A stretch of 64,000 nt of DNA. Origin: Peribacillus frigoritolerans. GTDB lineage: Bacteria > Bacillota > Bacilli > Bacillales > DSM-1321. The position numbers were made by a program, and so were the translations under genes. Shown piece after piece: positions 1 through 8,223 of the stretch (position 1 is its first letter; each line of letters starts with the position of its first letter). The notes under the pieces are model-generated. The model worked only from the letters and a program-made list of their open reading frames with translations, had not been told where the DNA came from and made no database searches. The stretch covers positions 1-64,000 of the forward strand of contig NZ_JAUUTW010000022.1 in the NCBI RefSeq assembly GCF_030676415.1. The letters are read 5' to 3'.

Positions 1-239
1 CCTCATCTTATCAAAACGGTCCTATCTCTTTCGTTCATCTAAAGCAACCTATACCATGTGGTTTGAAATCCTGCGAATAAGCGAGTATTCGTGAGCATTA
101 TTTATTAAACTGAGGGAGTTCATTAAGAAAATCGATTCTGAAAACAGTTCGTGCTAATGAGTAACTTCATTTTTACTTTACATAAAGATTTTGCATTTGG
201 GCAAAATTATAGAAATAAATTTAATTGGAGAACAACATT
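1..239. other. Gene-free left edge
   Basis: I see no convincing gene here. Positions about 114-140 carry the tail of an R1-type repeat (a GTTCATTAAGAAAATCGATT stretch that recurs near 760-780 and 42,020). The remainder is A+T-rich and would contain the promoter of the next gene. Confidence 0.5.
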
Positions 240-584
240 ATGATTTTCCTTGCCCTTTTATTAATGTTAGGCGGTTTATTAATTATTAATACTATTTACG
301 CTTATCACACCAAGCACATTGACTCGAATTTTTTATCCACTTTATGGTACTATATAAAACTTTTACCTCTTTTCCTGTCTGCGAGTATTATGATTGGATG
401 CGGAGTGAAGTTTTTAACAAAAATTGTAGATAACTTAACCTTCTCACTTATTGTCTCTAAAGGAATGGAGATACTAGTTAGTGTCGCAATTGGATATATA
501 TTTCTAAAAGAAATTCCCAATTGGCGAACAGGGATTGGTATCACAATTATATTAATTGGTTTTTGGTTATTAAAAGGAAAATAG
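240..584 (+). CDS. Small four-helix membrane protein, DMT/SMR-like
   Basis: This encodes about 114 residues with four hydrophobic segments. The C-terminal part (GYIFLKEIPNWRTGIGI followed by a hydrophobic helix and LLKGK) resembles the last helices of drug/metabolite-transporter superfamily proteins, so a small transporter or half-transporter is likely. The ATG at 240 is preferred over the in-frame TTG at 225 because GGAG at 227-230 lies nine bases before it. The gene stands alone, followed by an R1 repeat. The substrate cannot be read from the sequence. Confidence 0.6.
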   Translation: MIFLALLLMLGGLLIINTIYAYHTKHIDSNFLSTLWYYIKLLPLFLSASIMIGCGVKFLTKIVDNLTFSLIVSKGMEILVSVAIGYIFLKEIPNWRTGIGITIILIGFWLLKGK

Positions 585-651
585 AAAGAGTTTACCTTGA
601 TAGACTCTTTCTTATGACAAGTGTACTTTCGTTAGTTATTCAAGAATATGG

Positions 652-770
652 CCCAATTGTTGAACAAAAATCAACAGCACTCTTGAACTACCTGCCCCGT
701 TAGTTCGATAAAAAAAAGGCTGCCGAAGCAACCCAATTTAATGAACTAACGCATCCGTTAGTTCATTAAG
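652..770 (+). repeat. R1 interspersed repeat copy
   Basis: Full-length copy. It has a leader GCCCAATTGTTGAACAAA (shared with 1889 and 35,258), a first palindromic arm around CCTGCCCCGTTAG, an A-run with GGCTGCC, and a second palindrome CTAACGCATCCGTTAG followed by TTCATTAAG. Confidence 0.85.
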
Positions 771-841
771 AAAATCGATTCTTATTAAAGAATCGCGCCC
801 TTTTATTGAATAAGAATTTTCTTCAAATCGAGACGGATTGG

Positions 842-999
842 CATATAACGTTTTCGTATTCACGAACCCGAGAGCTTAGAACGAAGTTCTTAGGCTCGCA
901 GGGTTGTCGCCTGAATCTGCTTCCCTGCTTCTTCTTCTGGCGACCAAGGGGGCTCGGAGAGTCCCGCAGCGTGAATGCTGTGTTATATGACGTACCCGA
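842..999. repeat. Long imperfect palindrome, cassette-boundary-like
   Basis: The block opens with CATATAAC (842) and closes with GTTATATG (982-989). ATTCACG recurs inverted (CGTGAAT) near the other end, and GTCGCC/GGCGAC pair in the middle. An inner hairpin around CTTAGAACGAAGTTCTTAGG is visible. It is much richer in G+C than its surroundings. Its last 19 bases (981-999) recur inverted at 1699-1717 beyond the VOC gene. Confidence 0.6.
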
Positions 1000-1091
1000 C
1001 TTCTTCGAGTTACTTTCACACTGCTTTTCTGTTTCAATTTTTACTTCAATAATGTATATTTCAGTAAGGCTTTTTATAAAACGTCACTTAC

Positions 1092-1544
1092 TTATTTGTT
1101 ACCGAGTTGTTCCGCCAAACCGATTAGAAGTCCTTCGGTTCCACGAATGTAGCAGAGCCGATACGAGTCCTCGTACTGAACCACTTCGCCAACGAGCTGA
1201 GCACCATACTTAGTGAGTCTGGAAACCATTTCGTCAATGTCTTCAACGGTGAACATGACGCGTAGATAACCGAGGGCGTTTACAGGAGCAGTCCGGTGAT
1301 CTGATATAGCAGGTGGGGTGAGAAATCGCGAAAGTTCAAGTCGGCTGTGGCCATCTGGGGTAACCATCATAGCAATCTCTACGCACTGAGAACCCAATCC
1401 GGTTACGCGACCAGCCCATTCACCTTCGACAGTGGCTCGCCCTTCGAGGTTCAAGCCAATCTCCTCGAAGAAAGAGATTGCGTCATCAAGGGATTCTACA
1501 ACGATGCCGACATTGTCCATTCTTAGTAATTTATTTTTTGCCAT
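1092..1544 (-). CDS. VOC (glyoxalase/bleomycin-resistance fold) protein
   Basis: The 150-residue product has the vicinal-oxygen-chelate layout: an N-terminal half (DNVGIVVESLDDAISFFEEI), a central strand with SRLELSRF, and a C-terminal half with VMFTVEDIDEMVSRL and RGTEGLLIGLAE. Such proteins are metal-dependent lyases, dioxygenases or drug-binding proteins; the substrate is unknown. AAGGAG lies eight bases before the ATG. The gene is clearly richer in G+C than its neighbours (roughly half against a third) and sits between 19-bp inverted repeats at 981-999 and 1699-1717, which suggests arrival as a discrete cassette. Confidence 0.8.
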   Translation of the reverse strand: MAKNKLLRMDNVGIVVESLDDAISFFEEIGLNLEGRATVEGEWAGRVTGLGSQCVEIAMMVTPDGHSRLELSRFLTPPAISDHRTAPVNALGYLRVMFTVEDIDEMVSRLTKYGAQLVGEVVQYEDSYRLCYIRGTEGLLIGLAEQLGNK

Positions 1545-1698
1545 AGTTTTATCTCCTTATGTGTAAAAATTTATTATCTGATCATCTTCATAATTATTCT
1601 ATTAAAAAGTTACAAATTCCTTCCAAACAAAAAACACCTTGTCACAGTTCATGATAACAAAGAAAAGTCACAGTATAGGAAAATGTGAAATTGGGATT

Positions 1699-1805
1699 TC
1701 GGGTATGTCATATAACATCTTGTTAACGAACAACACTTCGTAAACCCTCTACTATTGGAATATTCGCGAACCTTATTTCGTGAATGCCATCATGTTCAAA
1801 TAGTT
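1699..1805. repeat. Second cassette-boundary-like palindrome
   Basis: Positions 1699-1717 are the reverse complement, with one mismatch, of TGTTATATGACGTACCCGA at 981-999. The block then runs through CATATAAC, CGAAC and CGTGAATGCCATCATGTT, in the same order as the block at 842-999 but more degenerate. Confidence 0.55.
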
Positions 1806-1888
1806 TCAAAAATTCGATACCGTAGTTGCTATTCGATAAAACAACTTCGACTTCCCTACAAAATATTCCTGCCCTGTACTCCATTAAA

Positions 1889-1953
1889 TGGCCCAATTGT
1901 TGAACAAAGATCAAACAGCACTCTTGAACTAAACTGCCCCTTAGTTCCATAAG
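1889..1953 (+). repeat. R1 repeat copy, left half only
   Basis: It contains the leader GCCCAATTGTTGAACAAA and the first palindrome (AACTAAACTGCCCCTTAG) ending in TTCCATAAG. The middle hairpin and right palindrome are missing. Confidence 0.75.
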
Positions 1954-1981
1954 ACTTATTGTAGAGGTGACATATACTGTG

Positions 1982-2008
1982 ACAAAAAAAAGACGGTTTT
2001 ACCGTCTA
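1982..2008 (-). terminator. Rho-independent terminator
   Basis: Read on the minus strand, AGACGG and CCGTCT form a stem around TAAAA, followed by eight T. It overlaps the stop codon of the small gene at 1999-2100, which supports that gene being real. Confidence 0.8.
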
Positions 2009-2100
2009 ATAGATTGCACCAGTTTTCTTAGTAAAATCAAAACTAATATTACGCAAAGAGATGATAGAATTAATCCTGGAATTCCTATATTAGTTAACAA
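1999..2100 (-). CDS. 33-residue single-helix membrane peptide
   Basis: A short gene reads TNIGIPGLILSSLCVILVLI then LLRKLVQSIRR. One hydrophobic helix is followed by a basic tail, and the N-terminus resembles the start of TatA-type proteins (NIGIPGLILI), though no TatA amphipathic domain follows. The TTG at 2100 is preferred because AGGCGGTG lies six bases before it; an in-frame GTG at 2106 is the alternative. A terminator overlaps the stop. A degenerate relative with the same LLRKLVQS segment lies at about 39,781-39,990. Function unknown. Confidence 0.5.
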   Translation of the reverse strand: MLTNIGIPGLILSSLCVILVLILLRKLVQSIRR

Positions 2101-2190
2101 ATTCACACCGCCTAATCATTACCATTTCTAAATTTTAGGTGTTTTGATGAAAATAGTCAATACTCACGGTTCGAATAAGCTACACTTCTA

Positions 2191-2262
2191 GAACTATCCT
2201 TAGTTGCATAAAGAAAAGGATTACCACAGCAATCCCCTTGTTAAACTCAATAATCCGTTACT
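2191..2262 (+). repeat. Degenerate R1 repeat copy
   Basis: GAACTATCCTTAGTTGCATAA, a hairpin region with CCACAGCAATCC, and a final CAATAATCCGTTAC follow the R1 order with many substitutions. Confidence 0.5.
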
Positions 2263-2276
2263 GAAGCAGAGCAGAA

Positions 2277-2744
2277 TTAGTTGTGAGCAGTATTTCGTCT
2301 ATACCAATCCTCTAATGACATGTCTCCAAAATATTCCTCAAAGTCCAATCTTAAAGGAGCAATCAATTCAAGAGCATTTCCATCTGGGTCATCAAAATAA
2401 ATAGCTGCGTGAGCTTATGGATTGTTATCTAGAACTAAAGGTTGTTGTTCTTCAGTTAAGTCAAAGGTTGTACGAATTTCGATTCCTTTACTATTTAACC
2501 AATCTTTTGCTGATGTCATGTCCTCTATATCTACTTGTAAAGCTACATGTCGTATTGAAGGATGGTAGGGAATTTCTACATGGTTTGTTTCCCAAAGACC
2601 AAGCCAACTTTTACCTTTCTCAATCCAGAAGAAAGCTAATTTATCATTTTGATATGCAATTTCTAAATCTAACTTTTTATAAAATTTTATTGAGTTTTCA
2701 AGATTACTTACAGGTAAATGTGCTTCATAAAGACCCTTTATCAT
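2277..2744 (-). pseudogene. VOC-family protein, interrupted by an in-frame stop
   Basis: Translation from the ATG at 2744 (SD GAGGTGGG at 2751-2758) gives MIKGLYEAHLPVSNLENSIK and a typical VOC core, then a TAA at 2415-2417. The same frame continues beyond with AHAAIYFDDPDGNALELIAP to a stop at 2277-2279, which is the conserved VOC C-terminus with its metal-ligand glutamate (LEL). One C-to-T change in a CAA codon would explain the break. The full product would be about 155 residues. It has no G+C bias, unlike the VOC gene at 1092. Confidence 0.8.
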
Positions 2745-2879
2745 TTCTCGTCCCACCTCGTTATGATATCTATACATTCCTTATATTTACTGTATCATAC
2801 TAATATTTGGATTCTCCAGATATAGGCCTGAATCAAGCTACATTTATTATCGTAGTTTTTGAGTTAAATCAGAATTTTG

Positions 2880-2965
2880 TTGAACTATCCTGCCCCGTTA
2901 GTGCCATAAGAAAAAGGCTACCTCAGCAACCTTCCTTATTGAAGTAAAGCACCTGTTAATTTAAC
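2880..2965 (+). repeat. R1 interspersed repeat copy
   Basis: Complete copy: TGAACTATCCTGCCCCGTTAG, then AAAAAGGCTACCTCAGCAACC, TTATTGAAGTAAAGCACC and the last arm GTTAATTTAAC. It overlaps the end of the frameshifted gene on the other strand. Confidence 0.85.
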
Positions 2966-3502
2966 AACTAAACTTAATTTTTTTCTCTTTTACGAAATAG
3001 AAACCTGTCCCATTTTCTTGTGGAACAAACCCTTGTCGAGCTGAACTATTTTCTACCATATTTTGCTCTTCTGCTGTTATAACTGTGGTAACATCTTTTC
3101 CTTCAGCTACCATACCTTCTCTACGATCTTGCTCCTCTCTAGTAACAAGTTTATATGTATCTGTTTGTTTTGAGGAAACTTCTGCTGATTCTTCATTAAC
3201 CCCACCACATAGCTAAAAACAAATAATGACCAAAGAGAAGTCGGTAAACCTATGGCACAAATTGCAAGGGGATATACACCAAATTTATCTTTTTCATTTT
3301 TTTGCTTTTTAATAGATATATAAGTTAATACAGGTGTAACTAAATACAAGAAAACACTTATCATTGTTAAGCCAGTTAAATAGTATATAGGGTATATTTT
3401 CGCAATATTTTCATTCATAAAATAAGAAATTCCCTGACCAAATATTCCTAATATGGTAGCCAAAATTATACTTCCAAGTATAAGAACATTAGCTTTTATC
3501 AT
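2961..3502 (-). pseudogene. Membrane protein with a frameshift before its cytoplasmic tail
   Basis: From the ATG at 3502 (SD GGAGGTG just upstream) the protein has four hydrophobic segments up to SLWSLFVFSYVVG. At about 3207 the frame breaks in a run of four G. One extra G would continue into a soluble tail, VNEESAEVSSKQTDTYKLV, through REEQDRREG and FVPQENGTGFYFVKEKK to the stop at 2961. As it stands, the original frame ends at 3107. The last residues overlap an R1 repeat. The homopolymer position means a sequencing error is also possible. Function unknown. Confidence 0.6.
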
Positions 3503-3627
3503 CAATCCCACCTCCAATTCAAAATCAACAATAATATTTAAGTTATAAGATAACTGTTTCAAATACTGGGTTTTAATCGAATTTTTTTACAAATTATCAA
3601 ACTTTATTTTAAATCAACAGCAAAATC

Positions 3628-4128
3628 TTATTCTTCATATATCCCCATCCCTATACCTTTGTCTATCTCGATAGTCCCCACCTCCTGTAATTCATTTAAT
3701 CGACTTAAACTCTCTTCTTTATCAAAAGAACTATGCCAACGATAATCATATTGATCCAATATACGGTAATGGTTACTAATCAAATTTTGTTGCAAACGAA
3801 AATCCCCTCTATACTCGATTTCTTTCCACCATATCTTACCACCCATTGTTTTTTCTTTAGGCGTACCACCATTTTTGCTAGTAATTAACTGAACAAACTC
3901 AACTGGATTGTCACCAATTGATGATATCAACAATTGGCTATGATTAAACAAAGCACAAAATGCAACAACAGTGGTCCAATTGGCTTCTGTTCTTCTTTTT
4001 TCAATTTGAACTAGTGTTTTTTTTGAAATCCCTAGAATTTCAGACATCTTATCTTGAGAAAAACTTTGTTCTGTTCGGACAAGTTTCATTTTTTCTGATA
4101 TTAAATTGATGAATTCTTCTTTTTCCAT
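3628..4128 (-). CDS. XRE-family transcriptional regulator
   Basis: Residues about 8-65 form a Cro/CI-type helix-turn-helix (SQDKMSEILGISKKTLVQIEKRR). The remaining 100 residues lack a recognised domain. AAGGAGG precedes the ATG. An 11-bp-arm inverted repeat lies 18-41 bases upstream of the start, so autoregulation is likely. It is a single gene; its target may also be the frameshifted membrane gene downstream on the same strand. Confidence 0.8.
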   Translation of the reverse strand: MEKEEFINLISEKMKLVRTEQSFSQDKMSEILGISKKTLVQIEKRRTEANWTTVVAFCALFNHSQLLISSIGDNPVEFVQLITSKNGGTPKEKTMGGKIWWKEIEYRGDFRLQQNLISNHYRILDQYDYRWHSSFDKEESLSRLNELQEVGTIEIDKGIGMGIYEE

Positions 4129-4145
4129 ATATACTAAATCCTCCT

Positions 4146-4169
4146 TTTTAGTGTAATTTTACACTAAAA
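4146..4169. promoter_or_regulatory. Candidate XRE operator palindrome
   Basis: TTTTAGTGTAA and TTACACTAAAA form perfect 11-base arms around a two-base centre, just upstream of the ribosome site of the XRE gene. Position and symmetry suggest the repressor binds its own promoter. Confidence 0.6.
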
Positions 4170-4292
4170 GTATTATTTTTCAAAAATAAATACCCTTTCT
4201 GAATAAAAAGCAACTTTAAAACACAAAGAAAAAAGCAAGAAATAACCTTGCTCTAAATAAGTTTGAAATGGGAATATTTCTTAATTAAAGCT

Positions 4293-4412
4293 TGTTGAAC
4301 TAACCTGCCCTTTTAGTGCCATAAGAAAAAGGCTGCCTCAGCAACCTTCCTTATTAAAGTAAAGCACCCGTTAGTTCTATAAGAAAAAGAGCTGCAGTTC
4401 AAAGCAACTCTA
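4293..4412 (+). repeat. R1 interspersed repeat copy, tandem tail
   Basis: Complete copy from GTTGAACTAACCTGCCC to CACCCGTTAGTTCTATAAG, followed at once by the start of a second middle hairpin (AAAAAGAGCTGCAGTTC...GCAACTC). Confidence 0.85.
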
Positions 4413-4435
4413 AAGATAAAACCCCTTTTTTATAA

Positions 4436-5287
4436 TTAACCAATCGTCTTCAGAACATTTTTTAATTGTACGATATTGTTCTGTTCGCCGTCGGACATCT
4501 TATAAACGAAAACGGTATTAATGACATTGTTAAAGCTTAATTTGTAATAGTGAATGTTTGTATAGTTATATAAATCTATAAGCTTAGTATTCAATACTGC
4601 AATGGTATTGCTGATTTGCAAAAAATCTTGGATACTGCTGATTGATTTTATTTCCTTTAATTTATATGGTATTTGATTATTCATAAGCCATTCGGTCACA
4701 GCTCTTGTATACATACAACCTATACTTAATACGAGCAATGTAATAGGTTTTTTCCAATCAAAATTGATGATATGGTCCTTACTTGAAATGATCTCGAATG
4801 TTTCAGTTGCAACGATGTCATAAGTTAAGTCGGGATATTTCTTAATAGGTTCACTAATGAGTGCACAATCTAATTCGGAATTGTGCACTTTTTGGTTTAT
4901 GGCATTACTGGAATCTACGGCGAAATCCACATCCATTTGAATGTCGTTCATATTCAAAGTATTCGCGATGTGGGCACCATAGATTTTCAAGGTTGTATGT
5001 GATGTGCCAAAGTCCACTTTAGAGTTAGTTTGAAAGGCACCAATGTTTTGTAAAAATTCTTCGTACTCTTGTGCAATAAGTTGAAGATAGTTTTTATACT
5101 GTATTCCTACGCTAGTGATTTTCAATCCTTGGGGCGTGCGTTTAAAAACAAGGTTGCCAATTTCCGACTCTATTTTTTTCACTTTAGCCGTAAGGGCGGA
5201 TTGAGTGTAGTTCGTGATTTCTGCAGACTTACTTAAATTTTGACGGTTTAATATTTCAATTTTCAATGCTATTTCTTTGATGTTCAT
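4436..5287 (-). CDS. LysR-family transcriptional regulator
   Basis: The 283-residue protein has a winged HTH in residues 1-60 (LSKSAEITNYTQSALTAKVKKIE) and a substrate-binding domain of about 200 residues beginning near KIYGAHIANTLN. It is divergent from an MFS transporter 195 bp away, the usual layout when a LysR activator controls a transporter. The inter-gene region contains AGAGTAAACTCT (5360-5371), a candidate binding half. AGGGTG precedes the ATG. Inducer unknown. Confidence 0.85.
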   Translation of the reverse strand: MNIKEIALKIEILNRQNLSKSAEITNYTQSALTAKVKKIESEIGNLVFKRTPQGLKITSVGIQYKNYLQLIAQEYEEFLQNIGAFQTNSKVDFGTSHTTLKIYGAHIANTLNMNDIQMDVDFAVDSSNAINQKVHNSELDCALISEPIKKYPDLTYDIVATETFEIISSKDHIINFDWKKPITLLVLSIGCMYTRAVTEWLMNNQIPYKLKEIKSISSIQDFLQISNTIAVLNTKLIDLYNYTNIHYYKLSFNNVINTVFVYKMSDGEQNNIVQLKNVLKTIG

Positions 5288-5482
5288 ATAGTTGGCACAC
5301 CCTATAAAAAAATTTTATGAACCCTATCATTTTCCTCCATTTTACGCTTCTGGGCAATCAGAGTAAACTCTAGTTAGCTTAATAAGTAAGGGAGACTAGA
5401 TAATGCTAGAAGCTAAAAATAAGAATTTATCCCACCGAATTATTATTGAACGATACATCAAGCATAGGGGGAGCATTTCTTA

Positions 5483-6733
5483 ATGCATACATATTATAAA
5501 TGGTTAATCGTATTGGTGGCCACGTTATCCCAAACTGCAGCAACCTTTGTGACATATGGCATGGGACCCATCGCTGCATTTTATCAAATTGAATGGAATT
5601 TAACACCACTTCAAACAGGCTTCATTGTTTCAGCGGTCAATATTGGTCCAATGTTTTCAATGCTGGCGTTCGGTTATTTGATGGATAAAAAGGGGGAAAA
5701 ACACATTATCGGGTGGGGGAACATTTTATTGGGGCTCTCAGCTTTAACGCTAGTTTTTGTTAATGATTATATGGTATTGCTGCTTTTATTATTGTTGGTT
5801 GGTATATGGTACGGAAGTGCTCAAACCGGTGGAAGCACGGCCATCGTAAAATGGTTTCCAAACGAACATAGAGGTCTGGCTCTAGGGATAAGACAGACGG
5901 GAATACCAATTGGAGGATCTTTAGCCTCTGCAGTTTTATCCTATACATATTATCATTTCAATTTGCCATCAGTACATGTAGTACAAGGGATCGTAGCAAT
6001 AATGGGAGGGCTGCTCTTCCTATTATTATATAACGAACCAGAAAGAACGAGTGTAACGGGATCAACCTCGGTTGGGTTCAAGGAGAAAATGAATGTCATC
6101 AAAAATAATAAAGAGTTATATCCGATGTATATAGTAGGTGTTGTGATGATGTCATTACAGATGATTATCATTGCGCATTTTATGAGTTATTTGCATAACG
6201 AAGGGGGCTATTCATTAACAGAGGCAGGAAAATATTTAAGCGTCGTTTTAATAGGTGGTATGGTTGGACGGGTAGTCATCGCATGGGCGAGTGATCAATT
6301 CTTTGAAGGTAAAAGGGAAAGGTTATTGCTAATTGTGATGGCTGTTACCGTAATTCTTACAGTGATGCTGCCACTCATCATGACTGTTGAAATGGAAATC
6401 TTGATGCTATTATTTTGTTTTCTTTTGGGTTTTGTAGCCATTGGTTGGTATTCCATTTTTATTGCTTGTATCACAGAGCAATCGGATTCACGTTTTATAG
6501 GTTTAACGGTGAGTTCAGCATTGACATTAAATCAATTATTCATTGTCATAGCACCCTCTTTATTCGGATTAGTCGTTAATCTATTGAACAGTTATCAACA
6601 AGCCCTATATTTGGCCGGAATATCTGTAGCTTTGGGAGCGATTAATTTATACAGAGTAAAAATAAAAAAAAGAATGGATCATGGCATCACCACAAAGTTT
6701 GATCAAATTAATACAAACAACCTTGATAAATGA
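5483..6733 (+). CDS. Major facilitator superfamily transporter
   Basis: The 416-residue product has about twelve hydrophobic segments, the loop 2-3 motif GYLMDKKGEK, and RGLALGIRQTGIPIGGSLA in helix 5, as in anion or carboxylate permeases of the superfamily. GGGGGAG precedes the ATG. Divergent from the LysR gene, its probable regulator. The last 14 residues (TTKFDQINTNNLDK) and the stop codon are encoded by sequence shared with an R2 repeat at 41,849, so the native C-terminus may have been replaced. Confidence 0.8.
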   Translation: MHTYYKWLIVLVATLSQTAATFVTYGMGPIAAFYQIEWNLTPLQTGFIVSAVNIGPMFSMLAFGYLMDKKGEKHIIGWGNILLGLSALTLVFVNDYMVLLLLLLLVGIWYGSAQTGGSTAIVKWFPNEHRGLALGIRQTGIPIGGSLASAVLSYTYYHFNLPSVHVVQGIVAIMGGLLFLLLYNEPERTSVTGSTSVGFKEKMNVIKNNKELYPMYIVGVVMMSLQMIIIAHFMSYLHNEGGYSLTEAGKYLSVVLIGGMVGRVVIAWASDQFFEGKRERLLLIVMAVTVILTVMLPLIMTVEMEILMLLFCFLLGFVAIGWYSIFIACITEQSDSRFIGLTVSSALTLNQLFIVIAPSLFGLVVNLLNSYQQALYLAGISVALGAINLYRVKIKKRMDHGITTKFDQINTNNLDK

Positions 6734-6850
6734 ATAAATAGAAAGGGCATGTTTTGAAAAAAGATTAATCAAAACATGCGCTTATACTATTTAATTGGAA
6801 TATTGTTTTATAAAAAAGATTGATCATTTTTGTATTCCTTAATCAACTAA
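6692..6850 (+). repeat. R2 interspersed repeat copy with long hairpin
   Basis: It begins inside the MFS gene (ACAAAGTTTGATCAAATTAA), passes CCTTGATAAATGAATAAAT, then forms a hairpin GCATGTTTTGA...TCAAAACATGC (6749-6779), and ends with TTGTATTCCTTAATCAACTAA and a degenerate R1 right arm. Closely similar copies lie at 41,849 and 45,294. The hairpin may terminate MFS transcription. Confidence 0.75.
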
Positions 6851-6933
6851 AGCACCCTATAGTTTAAGTACAATATTTCACAAACAAAAAGAAGATGCCT
6901 GGTTAAAGCATCGTTAAGACAAAGTAATTAATA

Positions 6934-8020
6934 CTACTTCTCAGATATTGCCTTTCTCGCTATTTTTTTATCATCAAAATGAATTGTTTTATCTTTTAAT
7001 TTTTGATAGGTCTCATGACCTTTTCCAGCTATTATAACAACATCATTTGAAGTAGCCTCTTTGATAGCATTATATATAGCTTCTTCTCGATCAGCGAGTA
7101 ATTCATATTGTAATGAATTAGACTTTTTCATTCCTTTTTCTATGTCATTCATAATTTTAATAGGGTCTTCTGAACGTGGATTATCAGAAGTAACAAAAAC
7201 ATTGTTACGTATCTGCTAGCGATTTCTCCCATAATTGGTCGTTTTCCTTTATCTCTATCCCCACCACAACCAAAAACAGTAATTACTTTTCCTTTTGTGG
7301 ATTCTTTAATTGATTTTAATACGTTTTCTAAAGCATCTGGTGTATGAGCGTAGTCAACTAAAACAAGATAATCTTGTCCTTCATCCACTATTTCCATCCT
7401 GCCACTTATACTTGTTAACAAGGAAAGACTACTTCTAATATTCTCAAGGGGTATTCCTTCAATTAACGCTGCTGTTATACCAGCTAATGCATTATAAACA
7501 TTAAAACCCCCTACTAATTGGAGGTGTATTTCAATTTCTCCTTTAAAAGTAATCAGTAAAAACCGAATTCCTTGCGATGTCATGGTGATATTTTTTGCAG
7601 AAACATCAGCTTCATTGTTGATTCCGTAAGTAATAACCTCCACTGCTGATAATTTACGAAAATGTTCAAAACTTGGGTCATCTGCATTAGGACAGCATAT
7701 TTTTCATCTTTAGATTTAAATGTATTTCCGAGCCTAGAGAATAAAAGCCCTTTTGTATTCCTATATTGTTCCATTGTGCCGTGATAATCTATGTGATCTT
7801 GAGTAAGGTTTGTAAATATGGCTGTTCTAAAGTTACACCCCATTACACGCTTCATGTCTAACCCTTGAGATGTAACTTCCATAACACAATATTCCGTGTT
7901 GTATTCCCTCATTTTCCGGAGGTTTCTTTGTAAAATTGGGGGTTCCTGTGTATTTATATCTGTGGGATACATGATTCCGTTAATCTGAATGCCGTTATTA
8001 CCCATCAGACTAGTTTCCAA
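6934..8020 (-). pseudogene. murE: murE-like Mur ligase remnant
   Basis: Three frames together spell the central and C-terminal domains of UDP-MurNAc-dipeptide:diaminopimelate ligase: YCVMEVTSQGLDMKRV and FRTAIFTNLTQDHIDYHGT, LVDYAHTPDALENVLKS with FGCGGDRDKGKRP, then NNVFVTSDNPRSEDPIKIMN and AGKGHETYQ. The DNPR motif points to the meso-diaminopimelate type. The first 120 or so residues, including the N-terminal domain and the GKT loop, are absent, and frameshifts occur near 7690 and 7200. It cannot be active. It lies just beyond the terminator of the biosynthetic cluster. Confidence 0.85.
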
Positions 8021-8021
8021 A

Positions 8022-8048
8022 TAAAAAGCGGGGATGACTTCCCCACTT
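8022..8048 (-). terminator. Terminator of the biosynthetic operon
   Basis: On the minus strand GTGGGGA and TCCCCGC pair around AGTCA, followed by TTTTTATTT. It lies 176 bp past the phosphopantetheinyl transferase gene and marks the 3' end of the cluster. Confidence 0.7.
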
Positions 8049-8223
8049 GTTTGACTAAATACATAAATCTAAATACCGTTAAGACATAAAAGTCCATACT
8101 TTAAATCTGCTTAAAGGAGTATTTATTTGCAATAATGATAGTCATTTATTTTTAATTTCTTCTAATAAAGAAATCATTTTTAATTAAACTGCTCATACTA
8201 ATTTAGAAAATAATATTTTTTGG

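Noticed and set aside
842..999. A true integron attC site
   Set aside because: The palindrome layout is suggestive, but the ends (CATATAAC/GTTATATG) do not match the RYYYAAC/GTTRRRY core and no integrase is in the window. Kept only as an analogy.
806..1213. Plus-strand reading frame across the G+C-rich palindrome
   Set aside because: It lies over the folded repeat and the VOC gene in antisense, has no ribosome site and no protein-like composition.
1999..2100. TatA protein
   Set aside because: The N-terminus is TatA-like, but the peptide lacks the FGPKKLPE-type hinge and the amphipathic helix.
2204..2404. Plus-strand frame of about 66 codons
   Set aside because: It is antisense to the continuing frame of the VOC pseudogene and overlaps a degenerate R1 repeat.
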